NCBI GenBank assembly: GCA_021904315.1
Contig: CM038908.1
Location: 25,254,501 to 25,318,500 of the forward strand
DNA length: 64,000 nt
Origin: Sphagnum magellanicum
Lineage: Eukaryota > Streptophyta > Sphagnopsida > Sphagnales > Sphagnaceae
Direction of reading: 5' to 3'
Translations under genes and position numbers: made by a program
The notes under the pieces: model-generated
Seen by the model: only the letters and a program-made list of their open reading frames with translations
Told to the model about the DNA's origin: nothing
Databases searched by the model: none
Shown here: in pieces, positions 13,515 through 24,555 of the stretch
Layout of the letters: each line of letters starts with the position of its first letter
How positions within the stretch are numbered: position 1 is the stretch's first letter

Positions 13515-16500
13515 ATGCATCTGCAGCCATGCCCGGCGATGCGGCACAACTATTGCAACGGCCCAAAATGGTTTCCTCAAGGTGTGATTCGTAGCTGTAG
13601 GCAGGGCCATGTTGTCTGGAAAAAGGAATTGATACATGCTGGCATTGATACGGTGCAGCCTCCCTACCCCTTATATGATGAATCTCCCCCACAAAAAATG
13701 ATATGTGGCTGGGTTGACCCGAGAAGTCCTATTGTACGTTCTCCAGCAATATATGCGCCAGTAACAATTCTGACAGTAGATGATGATGCTTGACTCCTCC
13801 AATTCCTCAAAGCTCATAGAGAGCACAGGGAGATCATGTCTTAAAGCATGGTTTTCTGGCCATGGAGAGGATTTCAATAGGTAGGAGACACCAATGCTGC
13901 AGGGAATTGTACACAACGAGCTGCAGGGTTTTTGGGTATTTGGGTTTTTTGCGAAACAGATCTTTTCCTCTGAGATTCCTCTTTGACTTTGCATGGTAGG
14001 GGATGCTGTCCTTCGATTTTGAAAATGCTGAGATTATGATGCAATTTTGCTGCTGCTACAGCAGGATGATGAAGCAGCTCGAAACTTATGATGGAGTTGG
14101 GCTGAAACAGGGATTTGGAGCATGCTGAAAATACTGTGATAGCCTGCTGGCTCAAATACTGCCCAGATGCTGTACTCAAAGGTGACTGGGAGACACTCGC
14201 CAAGATACATAATGGTACTTGAACTGGTTGCAATTTGACAGCTATGGAATGCATTCTGTTCTGGATTACACCTTCAAGATGTATATGGTCTAATAGACTG
14301 ACTCTCTTTGATTGCATGCTCCATGCTCAGGAGGACCCATAATGGCAAAGACTGTGTACAACTGGAGTAAAGTATCAAACCATTTGCATCAGCATGAAGC
14401 CAGTGAAGTTCATGCTATCAATGCTAAAATTGGAGCTCTCCTCCAGCCTTCAAAAAAACTGTTGGGTGTCAAAGTCAGCTCCAAGGCTGGTATGCTTCCA
14501 CTTGCTTCCTGCTGTGATCAGTAGCTATGATGCACCTAAAAGAAGAGTTCTGCCTCTTACATTCTTGTTTAAAATATCGACCTTCTCTTCAGGTGAAAGA
14601 TGTTTGCAGCATTGCTGGAAGTGACAAACTAAGCATTGTTTGCAGATGTAGTTAAGAAAATGACCCAACTGGACAGGAAGTGGGGGCTTGCAGCAGTTGA
14701 ATCAGATAAACCAGCCATTCCTTCAAAAACCTATCAAGCCTCAAAATTGTATCGCAAACGGAAACCACAACGGTCTGTGAAAGTGAGGCTCCATAATGTG
14801 GCAGTCAGTCCTCGCATCTCTCCAAGATGTTCCAACAACACGAAATTGTCACCTTTGATAGTGGAAAGAGTACAGACCAGATGCCTGATAGCTGATGTGA
14901 GCTCAAAACGTCCATCACTGCAGAGTCTGCTCCACTTTGGCTACTGGACTTTTCCTCAATCAGCAAAACTGCACCAAGCTGCACTACGGCTCCAGGTTAA
15001 TTTTCCAATTTGCATGAGCAGTTCAATCATGATTTTTCTCAGAGAAACAAGGACTTTAGGATTAGTCAAAAGCATCCAAAGCTTATCTGAAGTCTCTGTG
15101 GTAGTAAATTCCAAAATGCATTCTCATTCTGTTGGGTGTTAGAACTAAAACTTCCATATATGATATGTCTGCCAATTATCCTGTGAAAGGGTGCTAATCT
15201 GGTTCAGGCCTTTGTCATAAATACATGTGCAGACATTTTGGCGTATGCATGTAACCCGATTGAACTATCAAAGGCTTCGGAGTGTAGCATTACTCCTCCA
15301 AAAGTGGTGGAGGAAATATCAGAGCCATAAGGTCCAGGGAACTGTATTGTTGTCTAGAAACATATGTAGTGAGAATGGACAAGGAGGTTTGGATGAATCG
15401 TACTTGGGAGTCCATGCTCTTGAAAGAACATATATGCCTCTTGACTCGATGACCACTAAATGTAGCAGACTACCAGAAAAATCAGGTATGCAGAGTTTGT
15501 GCCTTTAAGTTGTTTAATGAGATGAGTAGAGTCTTTCTTGTTTTGCATTTCACCTCCACAATTTCTGATTTTACTAGGTAGTTATTCTTCCCATCCTTTT
15601 GATTTGGCATTTAAGAGGAGAGATTGAAAACAGGACCACATATTGCTCTACATTGCACAGTAATTAGATTGGGAACTGCTGCTCAGATATCTGACTATTT
15701 GAGGTGTTGCAGGTGACACAGGGAAGTCTTTCCTTGAAATGCCTATTTCACCAGTTGATTATCTTTATGATGTCAACATCTCAGAAAAGTGGAAAGATCA
15801 GATTTTGACTGAATTGGCAACCAGTTTCTTTGTTTCTCCAGAAGCAAACACATTAAATAGAAATACAAGCAATGATAATGGCATGGACTTACTCTGTACT
15901 ACTGGTGTAGACAATGCACCAGCTGTCACAAACATCAACAGTGCATTCTCTCTTGCAAATTCAGTTTCCTTCAGCTTTCCCCAGGAGCCTGATGAAGGAC
16001 TGGAGGTCAAGAGCCCAACTGCTCTTTCATCGCCTTTTTGGGTCTGGAACCAGACAGTTGTGGAGAATGGCAGAAAAGTTCCATCTACAGTTGAAAGTGA
16101 ACCCAGTTCTGCAGATTTGTGTAATGCTCCAACTGAGAGAGTAAAGAGATTGCCATCACTTACTTTGAAACAGAGCTATTTAGAAGATTGGCCCCTTTCG
16201 CCTACAAGAGATTGGATTTCCACACCTGCTGGAAGCTACAAGTCATACCCTTCTTGGAAGATTAGAGTTCCTGTTGAGGTCAAACTTGATGATAATCTGC
16301 CACAGTCTGGAAGGTGGTTTCAAGATCTTGGTCGGGTTGATATTCCTAGCAGCTGGTGGGACTCCACAGAGATGAAAAGCATGCCAGCAGATGGTGGTTG
16401 GATTCAAGGTTCCTCTCACAATTTGAAGAATTCGCTAGATGCTACAGGCAGCCTTGAATGCTCCCCAATGTCTGCTGGTCTCGTAGTAAAAAGATCTGCA

Positions 16501-19267
16501 AGTTTAGACCTACACCATCAGATTGATGATGCCTCAGCTTCCTTGAACATTGGAGTGCATGCAGTAACACCACTGGTCACTCACTGTAGAGGGTCAGACT
16601 CCCTTCTCTCCCCTGCTATGGAGGAGGAACTTCTAGAGGAGCTAGCAAAGTTGTTAGGCACAGGGGCAAATGCAGTATCTTCATCAGGTACCTCAAACTT
16701 CCAAGCCAGTGCACCTTCACTGACAGGGACTCTTGACCCAGGTTCATGTTTTAAAGCCGGAGTCCAGAGTAAAGTAATCTCTGCCAACTCTGCAAGGAAG
16801 CTTGATTTTCCTGTTGGAAATGGAGATGGGCTTCAAGAGAGTGCAGGATGTGCTGGAGACATGTTAAATACCTCCTCCAAAGTGGGGCACATGACTAGTG
16901 CACAAGAATCTGAACAGCAAGTGTCAGCTGACAATGCCAGATGTAGTATTACAGAACCTAGTCTACCTATGTCACAATCAGGTCCACCTGCTGTACAGTC
17001 AGACTGTGAGCTGTTCCAGAGAAATAATCTTTTTCAAAGTGATGCAGGCATGAACATGTTGAAAGATTGTCCATGGCCTCTAAGAGATGGTAACCAAAGT
17101 ACTGGATGCTTACAATCAACCCTCCAGTCTCCTTTTGATGGGATCTCAGGTGGTTTTTTACCATTTTCGGAAGCAAGTTCATATTCATCCCCATGGACAC
17201 CCAACAAACCATGGGGTCCCAGTTATCAGGGGGCAGCAGCAATACAGGGAGAACTTGACACTGCCTATGGGAGAAAAGTTCAGACTACAGGTGAACACAA
17301 TGGGGGCTCACGTGATTTGGTAGCTGATATCCAAGCAGGCACAGCACTGGTTTCATCTTTGAGTCGCTGGCAGCAGATGCCTGATACATATATAGAGGAC
17401 CCTCCGTTGATCCTGTCAAAGTCACTGGTCTGTCTGCAATCTGACCAATTTGATGCCATAATTGATTCTAAACCTGACTGCACCTATTGCATTGATGGAG
17501 AAGAGGAACCACAAAATTCCTCGCATGAGAGAATATCATCTGCAGAGACTGTACCAGATGATGAACAAACTCCTTGCATGTCAAAAGAAGATATTCCCTC
17601 ATCATGCAGTGTGGTTGATGATAACAGGAGCATGTCAGGAAATGTGTGTCCGAGTCCCTCTTCACCAGATTTTCAATACTCAGTTGAAACATCAAAAGCA
17701 AGCTCTTCTGGTGCGGTGTATGGACAGGAGATTTCCAGTGCACAATCTATGTCAGTTTCCAGAAAATATTTCCTGCAGAGTCAAGTCACACCATCTCATG
17801 ATTCCTGCATGACTGGGTGTGATTCTGATAGTGAAAGCACTGTATCAACTGCAAATGTCCAATCAGCTACCACTGATTACTTACTTGAAACACTTGAGAA
17901 GGTGAAGTCTTTTTCATCTGAGTGAGCGAGTTTGTATTTTTCATGTGCAATGGCTGCTGTAAGAGAGAATGCGGGTCAACTTGAGAGCAGACTCCATTAC
18001 AGGACAAGTATAGACTTAGTGGAGTTCAGTGAATATGTCAATGCACAGATTTATAGAGGACATTTCCTTATTGAACCTCCCTGGTGCAATGTCCACTAGA
18101 CTTGGAACGAATAGGGCTTTGTTTCGCAAGTACCTGCACTTGCAGAGATTAGGCTGTTGCACTAACACTTGTATGCTCTGCAAATTTTGCTCCAGAGAAC
18201 ACCCACTGAGGGAAGTTATCAGCGGTCACTTTTCACTTGTGAAGATCCACCACTGTGCAAGCCAGATAAAAGTGATGTTGCTGACTCACCTGACTGTGGT
18301 CAGAAGACAGCTATATGGGTACAAACTAATTTTGACACATTGGAGAAGCATATCAATAAGCAGTGCCCCTTGTCGGAGAGTTTTTCTGGTCCCTTGCCCA
18401 TGACACCCCGGAGTCAAGATGAGACCACTTTACGTCGAGCTGCATCTTCATCTTGCACATGGGCTTGTGGCCTAAGAGGCACATCAGGCCACTGTTTGCC
18501 ATCCCTGCATGATCTTTGTAAGCTATGGGATGAGCAGTCTGTGGATCTTTTGACAAGGTCACTAAAATATAAGCAGCTGATCGCAGACCCTAACCTCCTC
18601 AGTCATGAGGTAATATTTCTGACTATGCAATATGCTACGGCCATGTGAAGTATCTGGAATCTCTGCTCTTACAGTGAGGAAATTCTTGCACGTCACCCTT
18701 GAAAACTACCCTGCTTATTTTGGTACTGAACATAAACACAATTTGTGTGATAGGTAAGATTGGCATATGATGTGCCACCACTTCATGGTCCACCCACAAT
18801 TGCTTGGGAAATTCAGAGTATTGAGAGACTGCTAGAAAGATTGGAAAATCGAGAGATGCTGAAGGAGCTTGTTAAACAACAAAGGGATATCATATACACC
18901 AGCATTGCCACACATGCCAGTAGGCGAGAGCGCTATCAAATGTACAACAAGTGGGGTATTCGGAAATTATCTACAGGCAGACTGAGGAAGGTTGTGTATG
19001 GAATGCTCTGGAAAGATCCTAAAAGGTGTGCTTTCAGTCTCATCTGTTTTTGACAATTGTGTTTCATCTCTCTACTGCTTTTCTCTTGTGCACTGAATCA
19101 TGTGCAGTTGAAGCATATCATTCAAGCGTTTTGTGCCCACCCCAGTTGTCTTGTGCTCAGAGGAGCAACCCACGTTCACAGCATAATAATACTTGGGACT
19201 CATGATCATGTCACTGATGGTTTGCAGGTACAATGAAAGTGCGGACTTGGTAATGCAGTACCTGTAG
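13515..19267 (+). CDS. IQ-motif protein with NACK-kinesin-type C-terminal domain (no motor)
   Basis: I joined eight exons by phase and GT-AG sites: 13515-13581, 14331-14489, 14646-14995, 15233-15485, 15713-17901, 18196-18609, 18754-19025, 19228-19267. They give 1247 residues. Residues 191-201 (LQTFWRMHVTR) and 214-225 (LQKWWRKYQSHK) are two tandem IQ motifs, likely calmodulin-binding; the first is split across an intron. The central 800 residues are Ser-rich, with WPLSPTRDW and an acidic leucine stretch EEELLEELAKLL, and look disordered. Residues about 1107-1247 resemble the NACK_C/DUF3490 tail of KIN-7 NACK kinesins: CKLWDEQSV, RERYQMYNKWGI, LWKDPKR, then ESADLVMQYL before the stop. In NACK kinesins this tail region is associated with activation of a cytokinesis MAP kinase cascade. 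No P-loop or other kinesin motor signature occurs in these exons. The first exon is the weakest part: ATG 13515 fits by phase, but an upstream coding exon is possible. Cellular role is inference only. Confidence 0.72.
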
Positions 19268-20307
19268 TTCCTTTCTGCAAATCTTAGTGAAAATGATAAT
19301 GTGAAGTTCACAAAGTTCTTCAGTCACTGACATGTTGGGGAGGTCAGATGTTTTTCAAAACTTGTACAGAGAGCAACTCTAAGAAATATACTGGTCTTGA
19401 GATATGTACAACACATGCAAAAGAGATTTAAAATCTGTGAGCAGAAAGATATAAAGTAAAAAGTGTTTCCACTTTCCACTGAATGCATATGAACAAGGCT
19501 TGATGGGTGTTATCTATATGATGTAAAACCAAAACCAGTCACAAAATATTTCTTCAGGCAATTCCCATCCGTCTATGAAAGTCCTATTCTCCTCATGTGC
19601 ACCTGCATTTGCCCTTCACATTTAAAGAGTGGAACAGATCAGTCTTCACCCTACTCACACGAAAGAAGACTTTTCTGATGCCAATGGGTCTGCTGAAGTA
19701 TGCTGTAAACAATCAGAAGCTTTCTTGAAGTCTGATTTCTTACAATGCTAGTTGAAGCACAAATGAAATACAATTTCAGACCACACTTTGATGATTCATT
19801 TCACTCTTTGCCTATGGCTTATCCCTCTTTACTTGTCAGGGAAATGAAATCTGACAAATCTGCTGTCCTGTGTGCACCACACAACTACAAACATGCAAAT
19901 ATGAACAAGCATTGTGTGAGGTTCAACAATCTTTGAAGGGGCATGTAACAAAGTCAGGCTGTCAAGCCATAGCCTGCACAAAAACTGTGCTGCCAGATAA
20001 GTTTTTTTTACACTTGGATCACTGAGATTTGCAAAATGTACAAATAGAATATGTCCTGTACTCACCAGAAATGCAGAACAGGAAGGCTCACAACCTCCAT
20101 AAGCAGATTACCACAATGAAAAGTGGTGATTTGTAACATTGGTCACTGTTTTCATCAATTTCACAAATTTCTTGCATACTAGTAGACAGATCAATTGCTC
20201 CTAGATTTCCAGTAACATCATTCAGAGGAACACACAACATGCACTGAGAGCTTCAGGAAAGGGTAACCAAGAGTTACCATATGCTTGGGGGGTTTGCATA
20301 GAATATC
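19268..20307. other. Convergent intergenic region (two 3' ends)
   Basis: This lies between the stop of the IQ/NACK_C gene and the stop of the opposite-strand PYRP2-like gene. It should hold both 3' untranslated regions and their polyadenylation signals. Short open frames (19745-19936 plus, 19072-19311 and 19829-20065 minus) have no domains. Confidence 0.6.
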
Positions 20308-21465
20308 TCAAAACCATGTATCCATCATAAGTCTCCTCTTTGCAGGTTTCTTCTCTTCAGGCTGCTTTTGCAAATCCATGAATTCGGCTCCCTTGTTGGC
20401 GAACAGGCGTCGCAAATTCATGACTGAAAGGTCAGCAAAGCTACTAACGGCTAAATCTGATTGTGTAAGTTCATATGCGGGGTGTGATCCAATAAGCGCA
20501 ACAGCCTTCATAGTACAATTATGTGCAGCAGCAATCCCTCGGGGATCATCTTCAAATACTACACACTTGGCAGGAGGTCGGTCAAGCTTCACAGCTGCTG
20601 AGAGAAACCTATGTGCAATGGACTCCATGCCATCTTCCTCAGTGACAAAAGACTTAAAATACTTGAGGAGGTTCATCCTCTGTAGAGCAGCAAGAAGGCT
20701 AATGCGATCCATGGAGGATGCAACAGCACATGGAACCCCTGCATTGAAGAGTGCTTCTAGCCATGTCCTCAACCCCTCCATTGGCACTTGAACTGATGCC
20801 AATTCTTCACAGTACAGAGTGGCCAACCGTTTTGTCAACCTCTCGACTTCACTTTCACGAACATGTCCCCAATCTAACACGAGTTCCAGCACTCGATCAA
20901 CACTGAAACATAACATCTGTCTTTGCTTCTCTGCACTTAAAGGTAGGGTTTGGCCTTCCTCTGCAGCAAGCCGATGCCAAGCCACCATGCGAAGGGCATG
21001 TGTGTTGAGTAACACATTGTCCCAAGAGAAAATCAAGCCAAAAGCCTCATCAGGTTTCATGGCATACCTAATTCGTTGCAAGCCTCTCTCGCGCATTCGA
21101 TCGTTGAGGAAGTCGACATCCACATGCAGAGGTCCTGTAGGTCTAAAAGTAGCAAATCCCTCTCCATGTTCTGCGCCGATTTCTTCTTCCGCAAACAGAT
21201 TCGCTCCTTTTCTCGCAAGATATGGAGTAAAACTGTCAGAAGAATCGTCAGCATCATATTCCCGGGAAAAACTCGCCTTCACCACTACCCTACTACTTCC
21301 CTGCCACGCTCGTCGTCGCTTCCAATTCTTCACACGGCATACAATAGACAACGCTCTAAACGGATGCAACAAAACTACTGTCTTTGAGGCAACAATACTA
21401 GCAGCGCCTGCGGGCTGCAGAACTACTGAACTCGGAGTAGACGCAGACTGCACGAGGCTGTTCAT
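20308..21465 (-). CDS. PYRP2: Chloroplast HAD-superfamily hydrolase, PYRP2-like
   Basis: A single uninterrupted frame of 385 residues. The frame can be read three codons further upstream only from a TTG; the first ATG is at 21465 and is used here. Residues 1-65 are Ser/Ala/Val/Arg-rich with almost no acid, a typical chloroplast transit peptide ending near RVVVKAS. The body (about 139-385) is a HAD fold: motif I region GLIFSWDNV (143-151), motif II region CAVASSMDR (246-254), Lys293, and VVFEDDPRG (302-310) as motif IV. The stretch EEDGMESIAHRFLSAAVKLD and the C-terminus closely match, from memory, Arabidopsis At4g11570. That protein is described as a plastid phosphatase acting on 5-amino-6-(5-phospho-D-ribitylamino)uracil, the dephosphorylation step of riboflavin synthesis. 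The usual motif I nucleophile Asp is Ser147 here; Asp149 is kept. The substrate is inferred from the family. Confidence 0.9.
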   Translation of the reverse strand: MNSLVQSASTPSSVVLQPAGAASIVASKTVVLLHPFRALSIVCRVKNWKRRRAWQGSSRVVVKASFSREYDADDSSDSFTPYLARKGANLFAEEEIGAEHGEGFATFRPTGPLHVDVDFLNDRMRERGLQRIRYAMKPDEAFGLIFSWDNVLLNTHALRMVAWHRLAAEEGQTLPLSAEKQRQMLCFSVDRVLELVLDWGHVRESEVERLTKRLATLYCEELASVQVPMEGLRTWLEALFNAGVPCAVASSMDRISLLAALQRMNLLKYFKSFVTEEDGMESIAHRFLSAAVKLDRPPAKCVVFEDDPRGIAAAHNCTMKAVALIGSHPAYELTQSDLAVSSFADLSVMNLRRLFANKGAEFMDLQKQPEEKKPAKRRLMMDTWF

Positions 21466-22004
21466 GATGCGCAAGCAATTGCAACAATAAATCCCACAAA
21501 ATGCTTTTATTGTGTTTCTCCCACCGCTTCTCTCTCAAAGAAACACACACGCACACTATCTCTCTCTCAACACAAGACACAAGCCATCTTCTTCTTCTGC
21601 GTCCCGTCGTCTCCTTCTTCCCTCCTCTTCCGCCGTCTGGAGTCAGTCTTTTTCGCCATGAATTTCACATCCCCAGAAACTCCGAGACCAGACCTTCTCG
21701 AATCTCTCCTAGGAAGTTCGAAGTTTGTAACCACTGGTGCGAGAATTCGGTTACAAGAAGATGTGGCACGTCGTCGGGCAGGGGAGGGCGCAGGATGAGA
21801 TCGAGAGGGAGAGAGCTCTCGTCGCGCACGTCATTGCAATGGCCCGAAGGCTTCACCCCGGTTTATCACCGGGTCGCCGGGAACCATAGACCACGATCTT
21901 TCACGCGGGGTGACCCGGCGACCCGAGGCGAGGTTATCACGCGTAACAGGCAGACCTTTTTCCTACGGGCGAAATTTCGTCAAAAAGTCAAATAAAATAA
22001 AATA
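21466..22004. promoter_or_regulatory. PYRP2-like leader/promoter with GC-rich hairpin
   Basis: On the gene's strand this is upstream of ATG 21465. It has a (TC)n-like tract near 21560-21570 and CpG-rich DNA to about 21970. A perfect 12-bp inverted repeat, cgggtcgccggg at 21870-21881 and cccggcgacccg at 21914-21925, encloses a 32-nt loop. The plus-strand open frame 21501-21995 overlaps this leader and has no domain, so I do not call it a gene. Confidence 0.5.
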
Positions 22005-22935
22005 ATTGCTAAAATGAAGTGATTTTTGAGATTTTCAATCGCCAGAATTTCCCTCAAATAACAAAAATCGTGGATTTTCCACACATAGTTCAGGTACACA
22101 AGGATCCCCCCCCCCCCCCAAATTTTTCTTCTTTTCATTTTTCGGCAAACTTGAACCACATTAAAGTAAAAAAGAAACATAGCACTAATACCAAAGTTTA
22201 GCCATAAAAAGGTGAGATTTAAATAATACATTACTATTAAATGGGGATGTGAAACTCATATTATCACCAAATTCCATGATAATATGAGTTTCATCTCTCT
22301 GTTTTTTTCCTTTTTTTTTCTTTTTTTTTTTTCTTTTGGGCACTTTCATTGTTGCTGCCTGTATTGTTGTTATAATTATTCTTGAATTATGTGCATTAAA
22401 TATTGAGCTCTAACATTTTATAGTTAGATTTGATAATATTTTCTAGTTTTGGGTATAATGATGTTTGACATTAAAATAGAGGTTTGGGGTGAAAGAGGGT
22501 CCAAAATCAAGGTTACATTGTGGATATTTTAAACTACATAATTAATGCAATTCAAAGTACACAAAGGGTTTTCTTTTTCTTTTTTCAAGTGGAAGAATCA
22601 TGATATTTTGAGAGAGGAAAAAAAAGTCAAATTGGCCATATTTAGATAATGAGTTCCTCAAGTTTTGCCATAACAAAGTGGCATCCAAAAAATAGATCTA
22701 CTTTGTTGGCTGACCTCAAGCCAAATTTGGTTCATTCCTCTTGTGGATGATCACCAGTCCACCTACTTAACAAATAATTTTAGGGGGGGAAAAAAAAGGA
22801 AAAAAAACCCTCTAAATGATGTTTCAATTTTGTTTTACTTTCATATCTTTTTAATAGCCAAATTTGGCTAAACCTGCCTAGTGACGATCGCCACTTCGGC
22901 TACTTCACAAAATTGTATTAAAAAAAACACTTGGT
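22005..22935. mobile_element. Foldback-family element half, split by an AT-rich insertion
   Basis: 22005-22090 contains gattttcaatcgcca and cacatag. 22840-22935 contains agccaaatttggctaaacct, gatcgccacttcggctactt and a terminal aaaaaaaacactt. Both segments match, in order and orientation, the right half of the complete foldback element at 56731-57217, where they are almost adjacent. About 750 bp of AT-rich DNA separates them here, including a 13-base C run and a 17-bp perfect hairpin (22250-22293). This reads as a truncated or diverged copy with a later insertion. It lies in the divergent promoter region between PYRP2-like and HPAT. Confidence 0.5.
22250..22293. repeat. Perfect 17-bp inverted repeat, 10-nt loop
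   Basis: tgaaactcatattatca at 22250-22266 is followed by ccaaattcca and then by its exact reverse complement at 22277-22293. A transcript of either strand would form a stable hairpin. It lies within the insertion described for 22005-22935 and has no open frame. Confidence 0.85.
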
Positions 22936-24555
22936 CATCATCGGCAAGCACGACCCACGAACAGTCACCGGGTGACCCGTCATTTCAGCCGTCGTCTTTG
23001 TCGTACCCTATTGCTGCGAGCGCCGAGTACCCTATCGCTGCTGTTGTGTACGCACTTTGCGTCTCGTTTTGTGTGTGTGAGAGAGTGAGAGTGCGCGCCT
23101 GTGTGGCTGCGTGAGAGTTTTGTTTGTCGGTGCGTTTTCTACGGCATAGCTGAGCGATGCGATGGGAGTGTGCGACGAAGCTGTGATGCAAAACCGAAGC
23201 TGCTCCTTATTTCGATTTTTCTGTTCTTTGGTTCTCAAAGCGATCATGAAATTCTAGGTGAGTTGCGGAACACCACGCGCAGCAGCAATTCTCTGACTTC
23301 TTTTTTTTGCTTCATTCTTTCCTTCTCGGCTCTGCTTTTTACGTCTTGAAGCTTTCAGTATTATTCTCTGGATCTCAGTAGTATCTCCCAAAGTCGTGAT
23401 GAATGTCTTTTTGGCCTGAAGTAAAGGAATTGACCATCATCTACACTACATTTGCACATACGCAAAATGGAACACCCGTTTCTGAAGATAGGTTTTGTAC
23501 GCAGTCCTCCCATTGTGCATTCCTTTTTGAGTGACTGCATTTTTTGTTCGACTCCACAGAGATTACAGTGTTGTAGGTCAACGCAAGAGAGAGAGTCCGT
23601 ATTAGCAGTGGAGAAGGGAGTGCTGTTTTGAAATTCGAAAAGAGATTACAAAACAAACGCTTTCTGCTGCTGCCCTGCTTGCTTTTGGAAAGTGGAACTG
23701 GTGTGTGTTTCTTGTCTATAAAAGTAATGAAATCCCATGTGTTTTCGTTCAGATGCCTAAAACAGATAGCATCATGCCATGATTCTGAGGCTGATTTTAA
23801 CCTTAGGCACAAATTGGATCAATGCCTGCAAGATGGTAGTGCAACCCTTTTCCAGTGATTAGCAGGGATCACACACTGGACAATTTGCTAATCACTAAAA
23901 GTCCAGGAAATCAGGTCCTGCTTGTTATTGACAGTCTGGACACATCAGAGAAGAATTGTGATGGTAGAGTATGTGCTGAAGAGAAGAAGAAGACGGAAAA
24001 TACTGTTGTGGTTGGGCCTGGGTGCAGTGAAGACACAACAGTAAGGCATTCTCAGCATCGTATTGTTAGTTTAAGCCTGAAGTGGTTTAACTGTAGGCAT
24101 TGATCCAGGAGCCAAGCCTTTAGAGAAGGCTCTATAACATTTTAGGTGTGCAGATAGATCCTTTGCATATTGGAAGCCCGGCAATGGCTCGCATAATATA
24201 TGGGAGAAATTATGCTCCCAAACATTCCTCTCTCTATCACTTTATCCAGGTGTGTTATGATACTGCTACTAGTCTGGAATAGTTACCAGATTGGATATCT
24301 AGATCTGGACCAAAATGTCAGGTGTACATTTATATTGGGTTTACATTTAAGGGAGATTATATAAGTTGAATTCTTGATTTTGCATTGATAGGGCCCATTA
24401 CCCTACCGATCTCAAAGCTCAATCTAATTTACAGAATGTAGATTTTGTAAGAAACATCAGCAGCAACCTGAATTGTGATTGCACCTCTGGGTTTTTTTGT
24501 TTGTTTAGAAAGGTGGGTAGGTGGGGAAAGAAAAGAGCAAGGAGAGAGGAGCCAG
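22936..24555 (+). promoter_or_regulatory. HPAT promoter and 5' leader with an intron
   Basis: Composition becomes CpG-rich from about 22940. A strong donor (attctag|gtgagt) sits at 23258. A strong 3' splice site (tttttttgtttgtttag) ends at 24508, immediately before a purine-rich segment leading to ATG 24556. I infer a leader intron of about 1.25 kb, 23258-24508. Small frames inside it have no domain. Promoter and transcription start are not determined. Confidence 0.5.

Noticed and set aside
13529..13581. Alternative start ATG 13529 in another frame
   Set aside because: Joined to the next exon it stops after about 13 more codons, whereas the 13515 frame stays open for 1247 residues.
13671..14317. 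Two minus frames of 107 and 147 codons
   Set aside because: They lie opposite the first intron of the IQ/NACK_C gene, have no domain and have no consistent splice partners.
20819..21490. 223-codon open frame on the plus strand
   Set aside because: It is antisense to the well-supported PYRP2-like gene and has no domain.
24475..24555. N-terminal extension of HPAT in the same frame
   Set aside because: A strong 3' splice site at 24507-24508 cuts it, and the family N-terminus fits ATG 24556.
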